DNA of 64,000 bases, from assembly GCA_017446745.1 (NCBI GenBank), contig JAFSQF010000004.1, positions 1-64,000 of the forward strand, read 5' to 3'. This stretch comes from Bacteroidales bacterium. GTDB lineage: Bacteria > Bacteroidota > Bacteroidia > Bacteroidales > P3. Made by a program: the position numbers and the translations under genes. The notes under the pieces were generated by a model. The model saw only the letters and a list, made by a program, of their open reading frames with translations, did not search any database and was not told the DNA's origin. Shown one piece after another: positions 44,901-52,335 of the stretch. Position 1 is the stretch's first letter, and every line of letters begins with the position of its first letter.

Positions 44901-47900
44901 CAGGTGTGGCTGCCGCAAGCGGCAATGCGCTCGCTGCCTTCGGTGGAGTAGTGGAGGGTAAGGTGCAGTGTGGCAGTGCTGTCGCAGCCGTCGGCATTGA
45001 TGCCGTGCCACTGGTAGTTGCCGCTCTCCACGTAGGTGGTGCCGTGCCAGAGGTAGCTGTCGTTGGCTGTAACCGCTTCGTCGCCCGACGTCGAATGGTT
45101 GATGGTGAGGTGCAGCGTGGTGATGCTGTCGCAACCATGGATGTTGGTCGAGAGGTGTGTGTAGTCGCCGCTGTTGCTCCTCGCTTGCCCGTTCCAGGTG
45201 TAGCTGTTGCATGCTGTCACCGTCTCGGAGGCCTCCGAAGGGCTGAGCACAGTGAGGTGGAGTGTGGCAATGCTGTCGCACCCGTTGTCGCCTGTCAGCA
45301 CGTGGCTGTAGTCGCCGGTGGTGCGGTAGGTGGACTGATACCATGTGTATTCTTCGCAGGCCGCTATTGTCTCGCTGCCTGCGGTGGAATTTTTGATGGT
45401 GAGGTTGAGGACTGTGGTGCTGTCGCAAAGGCCGGTCTCAGATGGGTGTATTGTCTTTGTGTACAGCCCTGAAGTGGTGTAGTTGTAGCCGTTCCACTGA
45501 TATGAGTTGCAAGCCTCGGCCACCGTGGTGTCGAATGTGGGGTGGTTGATGGTAAGCATCAGCGTGGCTGTGCTGTCGCAGCCGTTGGCATTGACAGTCT
45601 GGTACGTGGGCGTCCCGCCCGCGGTATACTCAGTGCCATGCCAGGTGTAGCTGTTGCATGCCGTCCGCTGTTCGCTGCCGCTGTAATGGTTAAGCTGGCA
45701 CAATGCCGTGAGGTCGATGTCGGCGTCTACTGTGAAGGTGAAACTGGCTGCGGTGTCACGTGCTGTGCCGCCACTGCTCCATGCCTCGAAGCTGTGGCAT
45801 GGCGAAAGCATGGTGGCGTTCACTGTCACCGCGGCCCCGTAGGGGTAGTTGCCTCCGCCGGTGACGGCGACAAGCTCTTCGTCGCCATGCAGCGTCACGC
45901 TGTGGGTGTCGATGGCGAAGAGGGCTGTCAAGGTGCTGTCGCGGGTCACGGTGATGATGCGCGGGTTGTCGGTGTTGCCGTCGCTCCAGCGCAGGAAGTG
46001 GTGATGCGGTGCCGGTGCCGCCGTTATGGTGTCAATCGTCAGGTAGGCATATTCTCCGCTTCCGGCAACGCTGCCGCTGTTCCCGTCGGCGCTTGATGCT
46101 TCAATCTGATACCGATTCACGTCGAACAGCGCCGTCAGGGTGGTGTCGCTCCTTACGGTGATGGTGCGTGGGTTGTTGGTGTCGCCGTCGTTCCATGCCG
46201 TGAAGTGGTAGCCATAGGAGGGTATGGCTGTTAGGGTAGTGGTGCGGTATTCGCGAACCCGTCCCCCTCCGGAGGCAACACCTTGCCAACCGTTGGCAGT
46301 GGCCGTGACGGTGTAGTAGGTGGCCACACCTTGGGTGGTGGAGAAATCGCCCTCAGTGGTCTTGATTTCCCTGTTGCCTGCCGAGTCGGTGGCGGTGACC
46401 ATATAGTAGACTATGCTGTCGTCGGTGAGCATTCTATAGGTGCTGTCTTCAATTCCGCTGGCGATGACGTCCCAGGCCTGTGTGGTGTCGGCGCGTCCGT
46501 AGAGGGTGTAGCGCCAGATGCCGGAGCGGTTGTCGCTGCCTTGGAAATAGAACGTGGTGCTGTCCTCGATGGTGACGGCGTTCACAATCTGCGACATCGG
46601 GTCGATGTCGTCGACAATATTCACCCATGTTGGGGTAAGGATGGCCTCTTCGTTGTCGAAGACTATAGAGGCGCGGTTGAAGATGGAGTCGCCGTCGTGG
46701 GTTGTGGCTTTCCTGTTGATGGTGAACGATACCGTACCGATGCCATTGGTGCCGGCATTCACTGGCAGTAGGCCTTGACGGTAGTCGGTCACTTCCTGTA
46801 GTGTCATGGGATCCAGCGAAGCGAATTGCCATGTGGCAATACCGGTGGCGGTGTCGAAGTCCACTGTCACCTGCGCCACGCAGTTGACGTCGGGCCGCAT
46901 ATCGAGTGTGCCGACGAATTTCTTCTTGTTGTCGACGCTAAGCTTACGGTCGCCCACCATAACGCCGGTGGCTGCGAACGTCGAGTAGTCGAACTTGCTG
47001 GCATCAAGGGTGTCTTTGATGGTGATGCGCGTAGCGTTGGCCGAAGCAATCTCAGGGTCGTTCTCAAATTCTATTGTGTAGTTGAGCCTCTGCTGTTCGC
47101 GAGCCACATAATGGCTGCCTGATTCGGCGAGGTAGCCATGTATGTCGTTGGGGTCGCCAGGGGCAAGGTATTCAGTGCCGCCGCTTCCATCACGTCCTGG
47201 AGGACAATTGGGCTTTCTCTTTGTAAAAGCCTTGAAGCAATTGTATGTCGTGAATATTGTACCAGCAATTTTGTTACCTGTAAGTGTTGCTGCATACGAC
47301 CCATAATCAGAAGGGTCAAAGTCCTCGCCGCAAGCCAACTTTGAAAGGATGGACGATACTGTAGATACTACACCACTTGGTTCTACTATAGAAAGTATAC
47401 ACTCAACCTGTTCATGGACGCAGCACCATACACTTCCAGAACCGCCAGAACCAGAACCGCCAGAACCAGAACCGCCAGAACCAGAACCGCCAGAACCAGA
47501 ATCGTCAGAACCAGAATCGTCAGAACCAGAACCGCCAGAGCCAGAATCGTCAGAACCAGAATCGTCAGAACCAGAACCGCCAGAACCTGAGCCACCGGAG
47601 CCGGAATCGCCAGAACCTGAGTCACCGGAGCCGGAATCGCCAGAACCTGAGCCACCGGAACCTGAGCCACCGGAACCTGAGCCCCCAGAACCATAGGTCG
47701 GATTATAGAGGTCGACGGGTCGATCTTTGTATCGATATGATGGTGTCAGTCTTCTTTTGTGATGTCTGACTACACGAGTGCTGTAAGTTATAATTCTATG
47801 TGGTCCAACTCGATGATCCACTTTTACCAAAAGATGCATAGTGTCGCGAGGTGCTATGTCGCAAAGGAAGTAGTTGCTACGAGCCACTATTGAATCTCTT

Positions 47901-50551
47901 CCATTATCAGCCAATACTTTTGTCTTTATAAAATGATTATCATCGCCGTAGGTTGTTTTTATCCAATTGCATAATGAGTCGTATCGTTCTTGCCCTAAAG
48001 AATCCAAATAATACTGTCCAAGTGCCTTCAATGTGTCGGTATACACATATCCTCCTTGCAAGTGGTGTTCGAAACTAACATGTGGTTTGCTGAGTTCACC
48101 TCCTGGAGGTGGTGCCAGGTGTACATATATCGGTACCTTATATGCAGTGGTGTTACCAGTGTTGATTACCGTGGTTGAAAAGGTGGCTGTTTGTGCTGTG
48201 GTGCTTGGCTCATACTGTACGGAAGAAATCAGTTCTCCTTCCTCATAGGGTACTATGTGCATGCCATCTGGAACTGATGTCGAATAGTCGACAAACTGAA
48301 ATGCCATATCGTACATTCCGGTATCGCGTGTTTCAGTTTCAAAAAATACCAGAATATTGTTGTTCGTGCGATGGTCAATGTATACCTCATATATTGTATC
48401 AGAACCGGTACGAACCAGATAAACGGACTGTAGAGAATCAAATCCGTTGCCTAATATAGTAACTGCCGTCATGCTCTCATTGCCCACCTCATGCACATCC
48501 CATGCCAGCGCGGCATACTTGTAGATCCATTGGTAGGTGATCATGAGGCTGTCGGTTTCGGTGCCGGCTTCGTGGACGGCGAGGTAGTAGATGCCGTCCT
48601 CCCAAACGTGGCAGCCTTTGCCGGCAACGGCCTCGGTGCCCTCGGCGTTGAGGACCTCGTCGCCCGAAGGGGCGAAGAGCTGGAACTGGCATCCCCTGTC
48701 GGTGTTGAACACCAGCGAGTCGCCAGGACCCGCCTCGAGCTTGAACCAGTGGATGCTGTTGCCCGATGGCGACGCTATGGTGCGGCTGGTGTTGCGCTCC
48801 AGGGTGTCGGCAACGACGGTGTCGCGCGTGTAGAGGTCCACGTAGTCCGACGTGCGCTCGATGAAACGGCTGTCGCCAGTCCAGAAACGGAAAGCCACCT
48901 GGTTCTTGGCATAGATGACAGGTGTGCCGTCGTTGGGGTCGAACTCAAAGCTGGTGCTACGCAGAGGCAGCGGGGGCACCTGCAGCATGGTGATAAGCTG
49001 CAAGGTGTCGGCGGGCGCGACTTCTACCACCACCCTGTCGGTGTCGGCATCGTTGTACCAATATTCATATCTCACTATGCCTGTGCCGCTGCGGTAGAAC
49101 AGTGAGGTGTTGGCGGCGTCTATGCTTCCATTGGTGGAGGTCATGTAGTGGCTCATGCTGTGCAGTCCGGGCGCAATATTAGCTACGTCCAACTCCAGAT
49201 GAATCAGCCCGTTGGTGGGGCTCACCTCTATGGGTGTCTGCTCCCGTCCGTCGATGCTGTAGTGCCATGTCAGCACCGTGTTTTCGTTGATGGCTCCGTG
49301 GTTGGGAACCTTGTAGAAGAGCCAGCTCTGCAGCGTAGCGTTGCTTCCGTCGCCAATCTGAAGGTTGAAATTATGTAAGCCGTCGCGCAACGAGTTGACG
49401 TCGGCCAGGATGGTGCTGCCTGTCAGGCTGCCGCTCTGCCTGCCTTCGTAGTCCTGGTCAAACCAGTAGGTGTAGTCGCGTGCGTGGCTGATATCGGCAA
49501 CGGGCATCTTATAGAACAGGAAGCTCTCCAATGCTGCACCCAGGCCTCCGCCAAACTGCAGGTTCACGGTGTGGAAGCCATCCTCTAAGCTGTCGACATC
49601 CATCAGCAGGGTGCCGCCCGTAATGTCGCCGCTTGTACGGCCTTCGTAGTCCTGGTCGAACCAGCAGACATAGGTCAGAGCAAGGTCGCTGCTGTCCTGC
49701 ATGGGCATCTTGTAGAACAAAGCGCTTTTCAGCATGATGGCATCGCCTGCCCCTATCTGTAAGTTCAGCGTGTGGAAACCGTCGCCCAGGCTGGCGACGC
49801 CGAGCAGCAGATGCTCTCCCATAAGGTGGCCGTCCTGGCTGTTCTCGAGGTCGCTGTCGAACCAGGCATGGTAGTGTAGGCTAAGGCTGTCGGGAGTATA
49901 GACCGGCATCTTGTAGAAGAGGAAACTCCGCAGCCCGGCCACGCGTCCTTCACCAGTCTGGATATTAAAGGTGTGGAAACCGTCTCGCAGGTCGGTAACG
50001 TCGACGATAACGGTGCCTCCCGTTGTGCCGTCGATGCGCCTACTATAATCTTGGTCGAACCAGTAGGCATAGTAGGCCGTGGTGTCGGCAGCCGAGGCCG
50101 GCAGCTTGTAGAAGAGGAAACTCTGCAGTCTGGCCACAAGTCCTTTGCCGGTCTGCAGGTAGAGGGTGTGGAAGCCGTCGCTCAGGTGCGACACGTCGAC
50201 CATAAGGCTCCCCGACGTGGTGTCGCTGACGTGGCTGCCGTAGTTCTGGTCGAACCAGTAGGCGTAGTTGAGGCCTGAGTCGGCCACGCTGGAGGGAGTG
50301 CGGTAGAAGAGGAACGACCTTGGCGACGACCATCGCCCCGAGGTGTCCCGGAAATGGAGATATAATGTGTGGAACCCTTCAGACAGATGGCTTATCTCCA
50401 TCTGCGTCTGCCATGTGCCCGTGGTGCTCATGCTTGTCTCGCGGGTATCGTAATGCCCGTCGAACCAGTATTGGAACGCGTATTGTGGCGTTTGCGCCTG
50501 TAGGGCAAGGCAGAGAAACCATCCTGTCAGGGCCAGAAACAGTCGTTTCAT
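38942..50551 (-). CDS. Giant T9SS surface protein with ~45 tandem Cys/Trp modules
   Basis: 3869 residues. Order: signal peptide (MKRLFLALTGWFLCLALQAQ); about seven repeats of roughly 58 residues with YWFDQDY and DGFHTLYLQ...FLFYKMP (to ~430); a beta-rich region to ~690; an AT-richer segment; a Ser/Gly/Asp linker (~953-1045); a conserved adhesin domain opening DPNDIHGYLAESG (~1124-1307); two InlB-type repeats (YHFTAWNDGDTNN, HHHFLRWSDGNTDN); 44 modules plus one degenerate (~1629-3783) of about 48 residues, consensus ACDSYTWHGTEY...NAAGCDSTVTLNLTIN; and a T9SS sorting domain (YPNPTGGKITIQAEG, ending RKVVKQ). Modules each have two cysteines. The C-terminal modules are nearly identical to one another. 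Likely an adhesin or structural fibre; ligand unknown. It follows the beta-helix gene by 18 bases. Confidence 0.9.
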   Translation of the reverse strand: MKRLFLALTGWFLCLALQAQTPQYAFQYWFDGHYDTRETSMSTTGTWQTQMEISHLSEGFHTLYLHFRDTSGRWSSPRSFLFYRTPSSVADSGLNYAYWFDQNYGSHVSDTTSGSLMVDVSHLSDGFHTLYLQTGKGLVARLQSFLFYKLPASAADTTAYYAYWFDQDYSRRIDGTTGGTVIVDVTDLRDGFHTFNIQTGEGRVAGLRSFLFYKMPVYTPDSLSLHYHAWFDSDLENSQDGHLMGEHLLLGVASLGDGFHTLNLQIGAGDAIMLKSALFYKMPMQDSSDLALTYVCWFDQDYEGRTSGDITGGTLLMDVDSLEDGFHTVNLQFGGGLGAALESFLFYKMPVADISHARDYTYWFDQDYEGRQSGSLTGSTILADVNSLRDGLHNFNLQIGDGSNATLQSWLFYKVPNHGAINENTVLTWHYSIDGREQTPIEVSPTNGLIHLELDVANIAPGLHSMSHYMTSTNGSIDAANTSLFYRSGTGIVRYEYWYNDADTDRVVVEVAPADTLQLITMLQVPPLPLRSTSFEFDPNDGTPVIYAKNQVAFRFWTGDSRFIERTSDYVDLYTRDTVVADTLERNTSRTIASPSGNSIHWFKLEAGPGDSLVFNTDRGCQFQLFAPSGDEVLNAEGTEAVAGKGCHVWEDGIYYLAVHEAGTETDSLMITYQWIYKYAALAWDVHEVGNESMTAVTILGNGFDSLQSVYLVRTGSDTIYEVYIDHRTNNNILVFFETETRDTGMYDMAFQFVDYSTSVPDGMHIVPYEEGELISSVQYEPSTTAQTATFSTTVINTGNTTAYKVPIYVHLAPPPGGELSKPHVSFEHHLQGGYVYTDTLKALGQYYLDSLGQERYDSLCNWIKTTYGDDNHFIKTKVLADNGRDSIVARSNYFLCDIAPRDTMHLLVKVDHRVGPHRIITYSTRVVRHHKRRLTPSYRYKDRPVDLYNPTYGSGGSGSGGSGSGGSGSGDSGSGDSGSGDSGSGGSGSGGSGSDDSGSDDSGSGGSGSDDSGSDDSGSGGSGSGGSGSGGSGSGGSGSVWCCVHEQVECILSIVEPSGVVSTVSSILSKLACGEDFDPSDYGSYAATLTGNKIAGTIFTTYNCFKAFTKRKPNCPPGRDGSGGTEYLAPGDPNDIHGYLAESGSHYVAREQQRLNYTIEFENDPEIASANATRITIKDTLDASKFDYSTFAATGVMVGDRKLSVDNKKKFVGTLDMRPDVNCVAQVTVDFDTATGIATWQFASLDPMTLQEVTDYRQGLLPVNAGTNGIGTVSFTINRKATTHDGDSIFNRASIVFDNEEAILTPTWVNIVDDIDPMSQIVNAVTIEDSTTFYFQGSDNRSGIWRYTLYGRADTTQAWDVIASGIEDSTYRMLTDDSIVYYMVTATDSAGNREIKTTEGDFSTTQGVATYYTVTATANGWQGVASGGGRVREYRTTTLTAIPSYGYHFTAWNDGDTNNPRTITVRSDTTLTALFDVNRYQIEASSADGNSGSVAGSGEYAYLTIDTITAAPAPHHHFLRWSDGNTDNPRIITVTRDSTLTALFAIDTHSVTLHGDEELVAVTGGGNYPYGAAVTVNATMLSPCHSFEAWSSGGTARDTAASFTFTVDADIDLTALCQLNHYSGSEQRTACNSYTWHGTEYTAGGTPTYQTVNANGCDSTATLMLTINHPTFDTTVAEACNSYQWNGYNYTTSGLYTKTIHPSETGLCDSTTVLNLTIKNSTAGSETIAACEEYTWYQSTYRTTGDYSHVLTGDNGCDSIATLHLTVLSPSEASETVTACNSYTWNGQARSNSGDYTHLSTNIHGCDSITTLHLTINHSTSGDEAVTANDSYLWHGTTYVESGNYQWHGINADGCDSTATLHLTLHYSTEGSERIAACGSHTWHGTTYSQSGIYTFDTTNVAGADSTITLYLTINQPTSGSVSATACDSYSWHGEVLTLGGIYHHHTTNAKGCDSTATLQLTIRHSSAGTETIAACESYSWHGATYTSSGTHTFLTTNAAGCDSTATLLLTINRNSRGEESITACDSYTWHGQSYTFDGNYSHVVANTAGCDSLITLHLTLKHSTSGSEYASACESYTWHGTDYTAGGVSTWHGINAAGCDSTATLYLTINHATSGVVNVTACDSYTWHGTEYGTDGTPTYQTVNTAGCDSTVTLNLTINHSTTGTEAVTACDSYTWHGTEYTAGGTATYQTFNAAGCDSTVTLNLTLYHSNSGIEAITACDNYTWHGTTYFNSTNSPTFKSTNMSGCDSVTTLHLTINHSNAAVESITVCDSYTWHGTTYTESTNMPTFTAPNAEGCDSVTMLHLTVNRSSSATINVTACDHFSWYGNVYTASTNTPTFTRSNSMGCDSTVTLNLTINYSTSGTDTVAACNSYNWHGTEYTASGTLTYQTVNAAGCDSTATLMLTVNHSNAAVENITACNSYVWHGTEYTASTNMPTFTSKNAAGCDSVTTLNLVIQHCSTTEITACDSYTWHGTSYSASGTYTDGSDTLVLTINHSTTAVETVTACDSYTWHGTEYIAGGTPTYQTVNAAGCDSTVTLNLTVNYSTTAVETVTVCDSYTWHGAEYIAGGTPTYQTVNAAGCDSTVTLNLTINYSTTAVEAVTACDSYTWHGTEYSAGGTPTYQTVNAAGCDSTVTLNLTINYSTTSVEAVTACDSYTWHGTEYSAGGTPTYQTVNAAGCDSTVTLNLTINHSTSAIVEATACNRFVWHGNVYTAPTSDAVYTSTNAVGCDSTTTLHLTMNYTTTGIETVTACNSYLWHGTEYSSSTNTPTFTSTGASGCDSITTLHLTINRSTSAVENITSCDSFTWHGNTFNTSTGTSTFTSTNAAGCDSVTTLHLTINYSTSSVENVTACDSYSWHDTEYTASTNTPTFTSLNAAGCEHVTTLNLTVNNSSSAVETVTACNSYTWHGTTYYTVADEAPSYHTLNSAGCDSTVTLMLTINHSTAAVEEITTCNRFVWHGTEYTESTNTPTFRSTNTAGCDSITTLHLTILSCNTTIISGCDSYTWHGSTYSTSGTYVNGTDTLVLTINHSTTAVETVTACDSYMWHGTEYIAGGTPTYQTVNAAGCDSTVTLNLTINYSTTSVETVTACNSYTWHGTEYSAGGTPTYQTVNAAGCDSTVTLNLTINYSTSSTETVTECDSYTWHGTEYIAGGTPTYQTVNATGCDSTVTLNLTINYSNAAVENITACNSYVWHGTEYNASTNTPTFTSTNAAGCDSVTTLNLVIQHCSTTEITACDSYTWHGTSYSASGTHTDGSDTLVLTINHSTTAVETVTACDSYTWHGIEYIAGGTPTYQTVNVAGCDSTVTLNLTINYSNAAVENITACNSYVWHGTEYTASTNTPTFTSTNAAGCDSVTTLNLVIQHCSTTEITACDSYTWHGTSYSASGTYTDGSDTLVLTINHSTTAVETVTACDSYTWHGTEYSAGGTPTYQTVNAAGCDSTVTLNLTINYSTSSTETVTACDSYTWHGTEYTASTNTPTFTSTNAAGCDSVTTLNLIIQHCSTTEITACDSYTWHGTSYSASGTYTDGSDTLVLTINHSTTAVETVTACDSYTWHGTEYSAGGTPTYQTVNAAGCDSTVTLNLTINYSTTAVETVTACDSYTWHGTEYSAGGTPTYQTVNAAGCDSTVMLNLTINYSTSSTETVTACDSYTWHGTEYIAGGTPTYQTVNAAGCDSTVTLNLTINYSTSSTETVTACDSYTWHGTEYIAGGTPTYQTVNAAGCDSTVTLNLTVNYSATTFDTLTVDDDQLPFEYSGTTISTGGDYTIVLTTVDGCDSTIMLHVDVVVGIDAISVLEDIQVYPNPTGGKITIQAEGLLSVEVLDIRGMKVDSCNGCSTIDLSGLPAGQYLLHIHTTGGNTIRKVVKQ
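39397..45640 (+). repeat. Tandem ~144-bp modules of the giant gene, with 411-bp higher-order units
   Basis: Units of about 120 (short) to 147 bases repeat from about 39300 to 45700. A three-module block repeats exactly: the motif TCGCTGCCGTCGGTGTAGGT and its variants start at 39951, 40362, 40773 (spacing 411) and again at 43082. At least 14 modules contain GGTACGTGGGCGTCCCGCCC, the dispersed element with one or two changes. Confidence 0.85.
47415..47690 (+). repeat. Ser/Gly/Asp-coding minisatellite in the giant gene
   Basis: The top strand is CAGAACCGCCAGAACCAGAA-like; the bottom strand codes (GSGGS), (GSGDS) and (GSDDS) units for about 90 residues. Marks a flexible linker between two domains. 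Confidence 0.9.
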
Positions 50552-50569
50552 AGCGCAGCAGGCGGTGGG

Positions 50570-51589
50570 TTAGTCTTCGGAAACTATTTCGATGTCAACG
50601 GCCAGCTTGCCGTCGGCGGTGCTGCGCTGTGCCACGTTGCATTTCTTGATAAGGGGGTTGCGCACGGAGGGGTCGAAAGGCATGATGCCACCATAGATAC
50701 CCACCTGAGTGCCGTCGGTGCCAAGGCAGGTGGCGGCTACAGAGTCTACCAGCTGGAAGTCGATGCCATCGTTGTATGTGCCACGGAATGTCTTGAAAAC
50801 CGATTCGAATGAATTGAAATTATGAAGGTTGTGGTTGGGAATACCAGTATAGTTGAAGTAGGGATTACTTTGAAATAAGTTAATTCCTATACTATTGTAC
50901 GAAGTATATGCATTGACTTGTGGATTGAGGCTATAATTATAATACAATATACTGTTTCTTGCAGATACATATTGAACTTCTGTATAAAAACTTAATGATG
51001 CTATACTGTTCACCAATGTATTGGCACCATAGTGCCCATTTGAAAATTCCATAATCACGCTATTGATAAACTGGGTGTTGCGAGCGTAGGCAGCGGATCT
51101 ATTGTTACCGCTATTCGTAAATCTTGTTATTATGCAGTTGATAAATTGAGCATCGCGCATGGTGTTGCTTGTTGTATAATTTATTTCACGGAAATAACAT
51201 TTTATAAACATGGGACTGTATACTTTAGAATAATTCATATACTGTCCTGCACAATTGATGCCTTCCATATAAAAGCTATGCAAAGAATCTTCTTCTATGG
51301 TCAGAGTAAAGTCGCCGTTCAGCACAGTGGCATCGGTACCTGCCACGGTGTCGGGGAACATGCCGGCACCGCGGAGGGTGATGGCTTTGGTGATATTCAC
51401 CGAGTTGAAGGCGCCGGGCGAAAGGGTGATGATGTCTCCGTTCACGGCGGCGGCATGGGCGCTCTGCAGCGCACTGGCACCGTAGTAGACGGTGATGCTG
51501 TCGTTGTGGTTGAGGGTGGCCAGCTGAAGCTGGGCGGAGGCGGTGACGGCAATCATGATTGCCAGGAGGAGAAGGTAAAACTTCTTCAT
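50570..51589 (-). CDS. Exported right-handed beta-helix protein
   Basis: 339 residues from the Met at 51589, with a signal peptide (MKKFYLLLLAIMIAVTASAQ). The upstream Met would add nine residues ahead of the signal. The body reads LQSAHAAAVNGDIITLSPGA, NITKAITLRGAGMFPDT and GINCAGQY, then many Asn/Ser/Tyr-rich turns (INCIITRFTNSGNN, INSVIMEFSNGHYG), typical of DUF1565/pectate-lyase-like beta helices. The centre (50800-51260) is AT-richer than the ends. No T9SS tail is visible. It is the first gene of the unit with the giant protein, 18 bases upstream, so they may work together. Function unknown. Confidence 0.75.
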   Translation of the reverse strand: MKKFYLLLLAIMIAVTASAQLQLATLNHNDSITVYYGASALQSAHAAAVNGDIITLSPGAFNSVNITKAITLRGAGMFPDTVAGTDATVLNGDFTLTIEEDSLHSFYMEGINCAGQYMNYSKVYSPMFIKCYFREINYTTSNTMRDAQFINCIITRFTNSGNNRSAAYARNTQFINSVIMEFSNGHYGANTLVNSIASLSFYTEVQYVSARNSILYYNYSLNPQVNAYTSYNSIGINLFQSNPYFNYTGIPNHNLHNFNSFESVFKTFRGTYNDGIDFQLVDSVAATCLGTDGTQVGIYGGIMPFDPSVRNPLIKKCNVAQRSTADGKLAVDIEIVSED

Positions 51590-51684
51590 TGGTGTTGATG
51601 CCCTGTTGTATGCCATCGGGCGCGTCGGCTTTGAGGTTGTGTAGTGCCAGAAACCCGGATGGCGAATAAAGAATTATTCTGTAG

Positions 51685-51743
51685 TCGCAGGCGGGGAGGC
51701 CCGCGTACCATAAAAAACCGCGGGTGGGACGCCTGTGTACCAT
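51685..51743 (-). repeat. Dispersed 25-bp element, one good and one decayed copy
   Basis: 51685-51710 reads TCGCAGGCGGGGAGGCCCGC then GTACCA. 51719-51743 (CCGCGGGTGGGACGCCTGTG then TACCA) is a decayed second copy in the same orientation. Confidence 0.75.
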
Positions 51744-52124
51744 AAAAAAAAGAGCGCGGGTTTCAAACTCATCGTTTATCCCGCACATAAAGGCCTTCGC
51801 ATTGCCCACCCGTCGAAGATAAACAATGCCGAGCCCACGCCGTGAATATATACCGTTCTGCACCGAGATGCTGCTGCATCCCTGATGGCGGTGGCGACAG
51901 GAGTCGCACGCCGGCCAAGGCAGTGTATATAAAACACCTGCAGGCGCTGGTCATTGTTTCTTGATGCGACGAGTGTTTAGAAGTTGCGAAGTTCTTATGT
52001 GCCGCAGAGAAACGCCGTTTCAGCGTCTTTTTTCATTATGTCCTGTCGCTCAGCGGGCAGGCGGAAAGGCTGTCGCGACGGGCATTCTGCCCACCCCTTA
52101 GCCCGTCAACGACCCGGCTGATTG
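51744..52124 (-). ncRNA. Probable structured RNA or long leader
   Basis: Downstream of a bottom-strand TACTTTTG promoter (52138-52131) lies a chain of strong hairpins: GGGCA-GAA-TGCCC near 52081-52093, GCAGTGT/ACACCTGC (51920-51941), GGCG...GCGAC/GTCGC...CGCC (51887-51912), and GAGATGC/GCATCCC (51865-51882). A closing stem pairs CCCACGC (51834-51840) with GCGCGGG (51754-51760), with an 11-bp inner stem (51818-51828 with 51770-51780). A T-run on the bottom strand follows (51750-51744). It does not match tmRNA, RNase P or SRP RNA as I know them. It could also be the leader of the beta-helix operon. Confidence 0.4.
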
Positions 52125-52130
52125 ACGCTG

Positions 52131-52138
52131 CAAAAGTA
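52131..52138 (-). promoter_or_regulatory. -7 element of the structured RNA
   Basis: CAAAAGTA on the top strand is TACTTTTG on the bottom strand, exact TAnnTTTG. A weaker CAAG lies 18 bases further upstream. Confidence 0.55.
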
Positions 52139-52226
52139 CGCTTTTTTTTGAAATTACAAGCTTTTTGAATGATTTTTTTTGAAGAAAGCCCTTTTCGTGG
52201 CGGAATTGCAAATCCTTATAATAATG

Positions 52227-52270
52227 TGCGTCGGATTGCAAATCCGACGCAACGGAAAAATCCGACGCAA
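52227..52270. repeat. GCGTCGGATT-GCA-AATCCGACGC palindrome and partial second copy
   Basis: A 23-base palindrome (about 52227-52250) followed by AACGGAAAAATCCGACGCAA. A compact hairpin just upstream of the next gene. Confidence 0.75.
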
Positions 52271-52335
52271 CGGATTATTTGATTTGGAAACAATATTTTC
52301 TTCTGTTCATCGTTCTATAGGAAAACAATTGTATC

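Larger units (their letters stand above)
51590..52335. other. 746-bp gene-free region before the beta-helix gene
   Basis: Holds two copies of the 25-bp element (51685 and a decayed copy at 51719), the probable structured RNA (51744-52124), its promoter and a GTCGGATT-type palindrome (52227-52250). Short open frames here do not resemble proteins. Confidence 0.75.

Noticed and set aside
39107..45472. Several long top-strand frames opposite the giant gene (for example 42470-43576)
   Set aside because: They consist of the reverse reading of the repeat modules (LVRGRPARD-type strings) and carry no domain; the bottom-strand frame has a signal peptide and sorting domain.
51769..51954. A 61-residue open frame in the structured RNA region
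   Set aside because: The frame runs through strong hairpins, has no export or domain signal, and codon use follows base pairing. I read the region as RNA, although a small peptide cannot be ruled out.
51834..52124. tmRNA, RNase P RNA or SRP RNA
   Set aside because: No tRNA-like ends or tag frame for tmRNA, no P4 core for RNase P, and no GGAAG/AGCAG loop of SRP in either strand.
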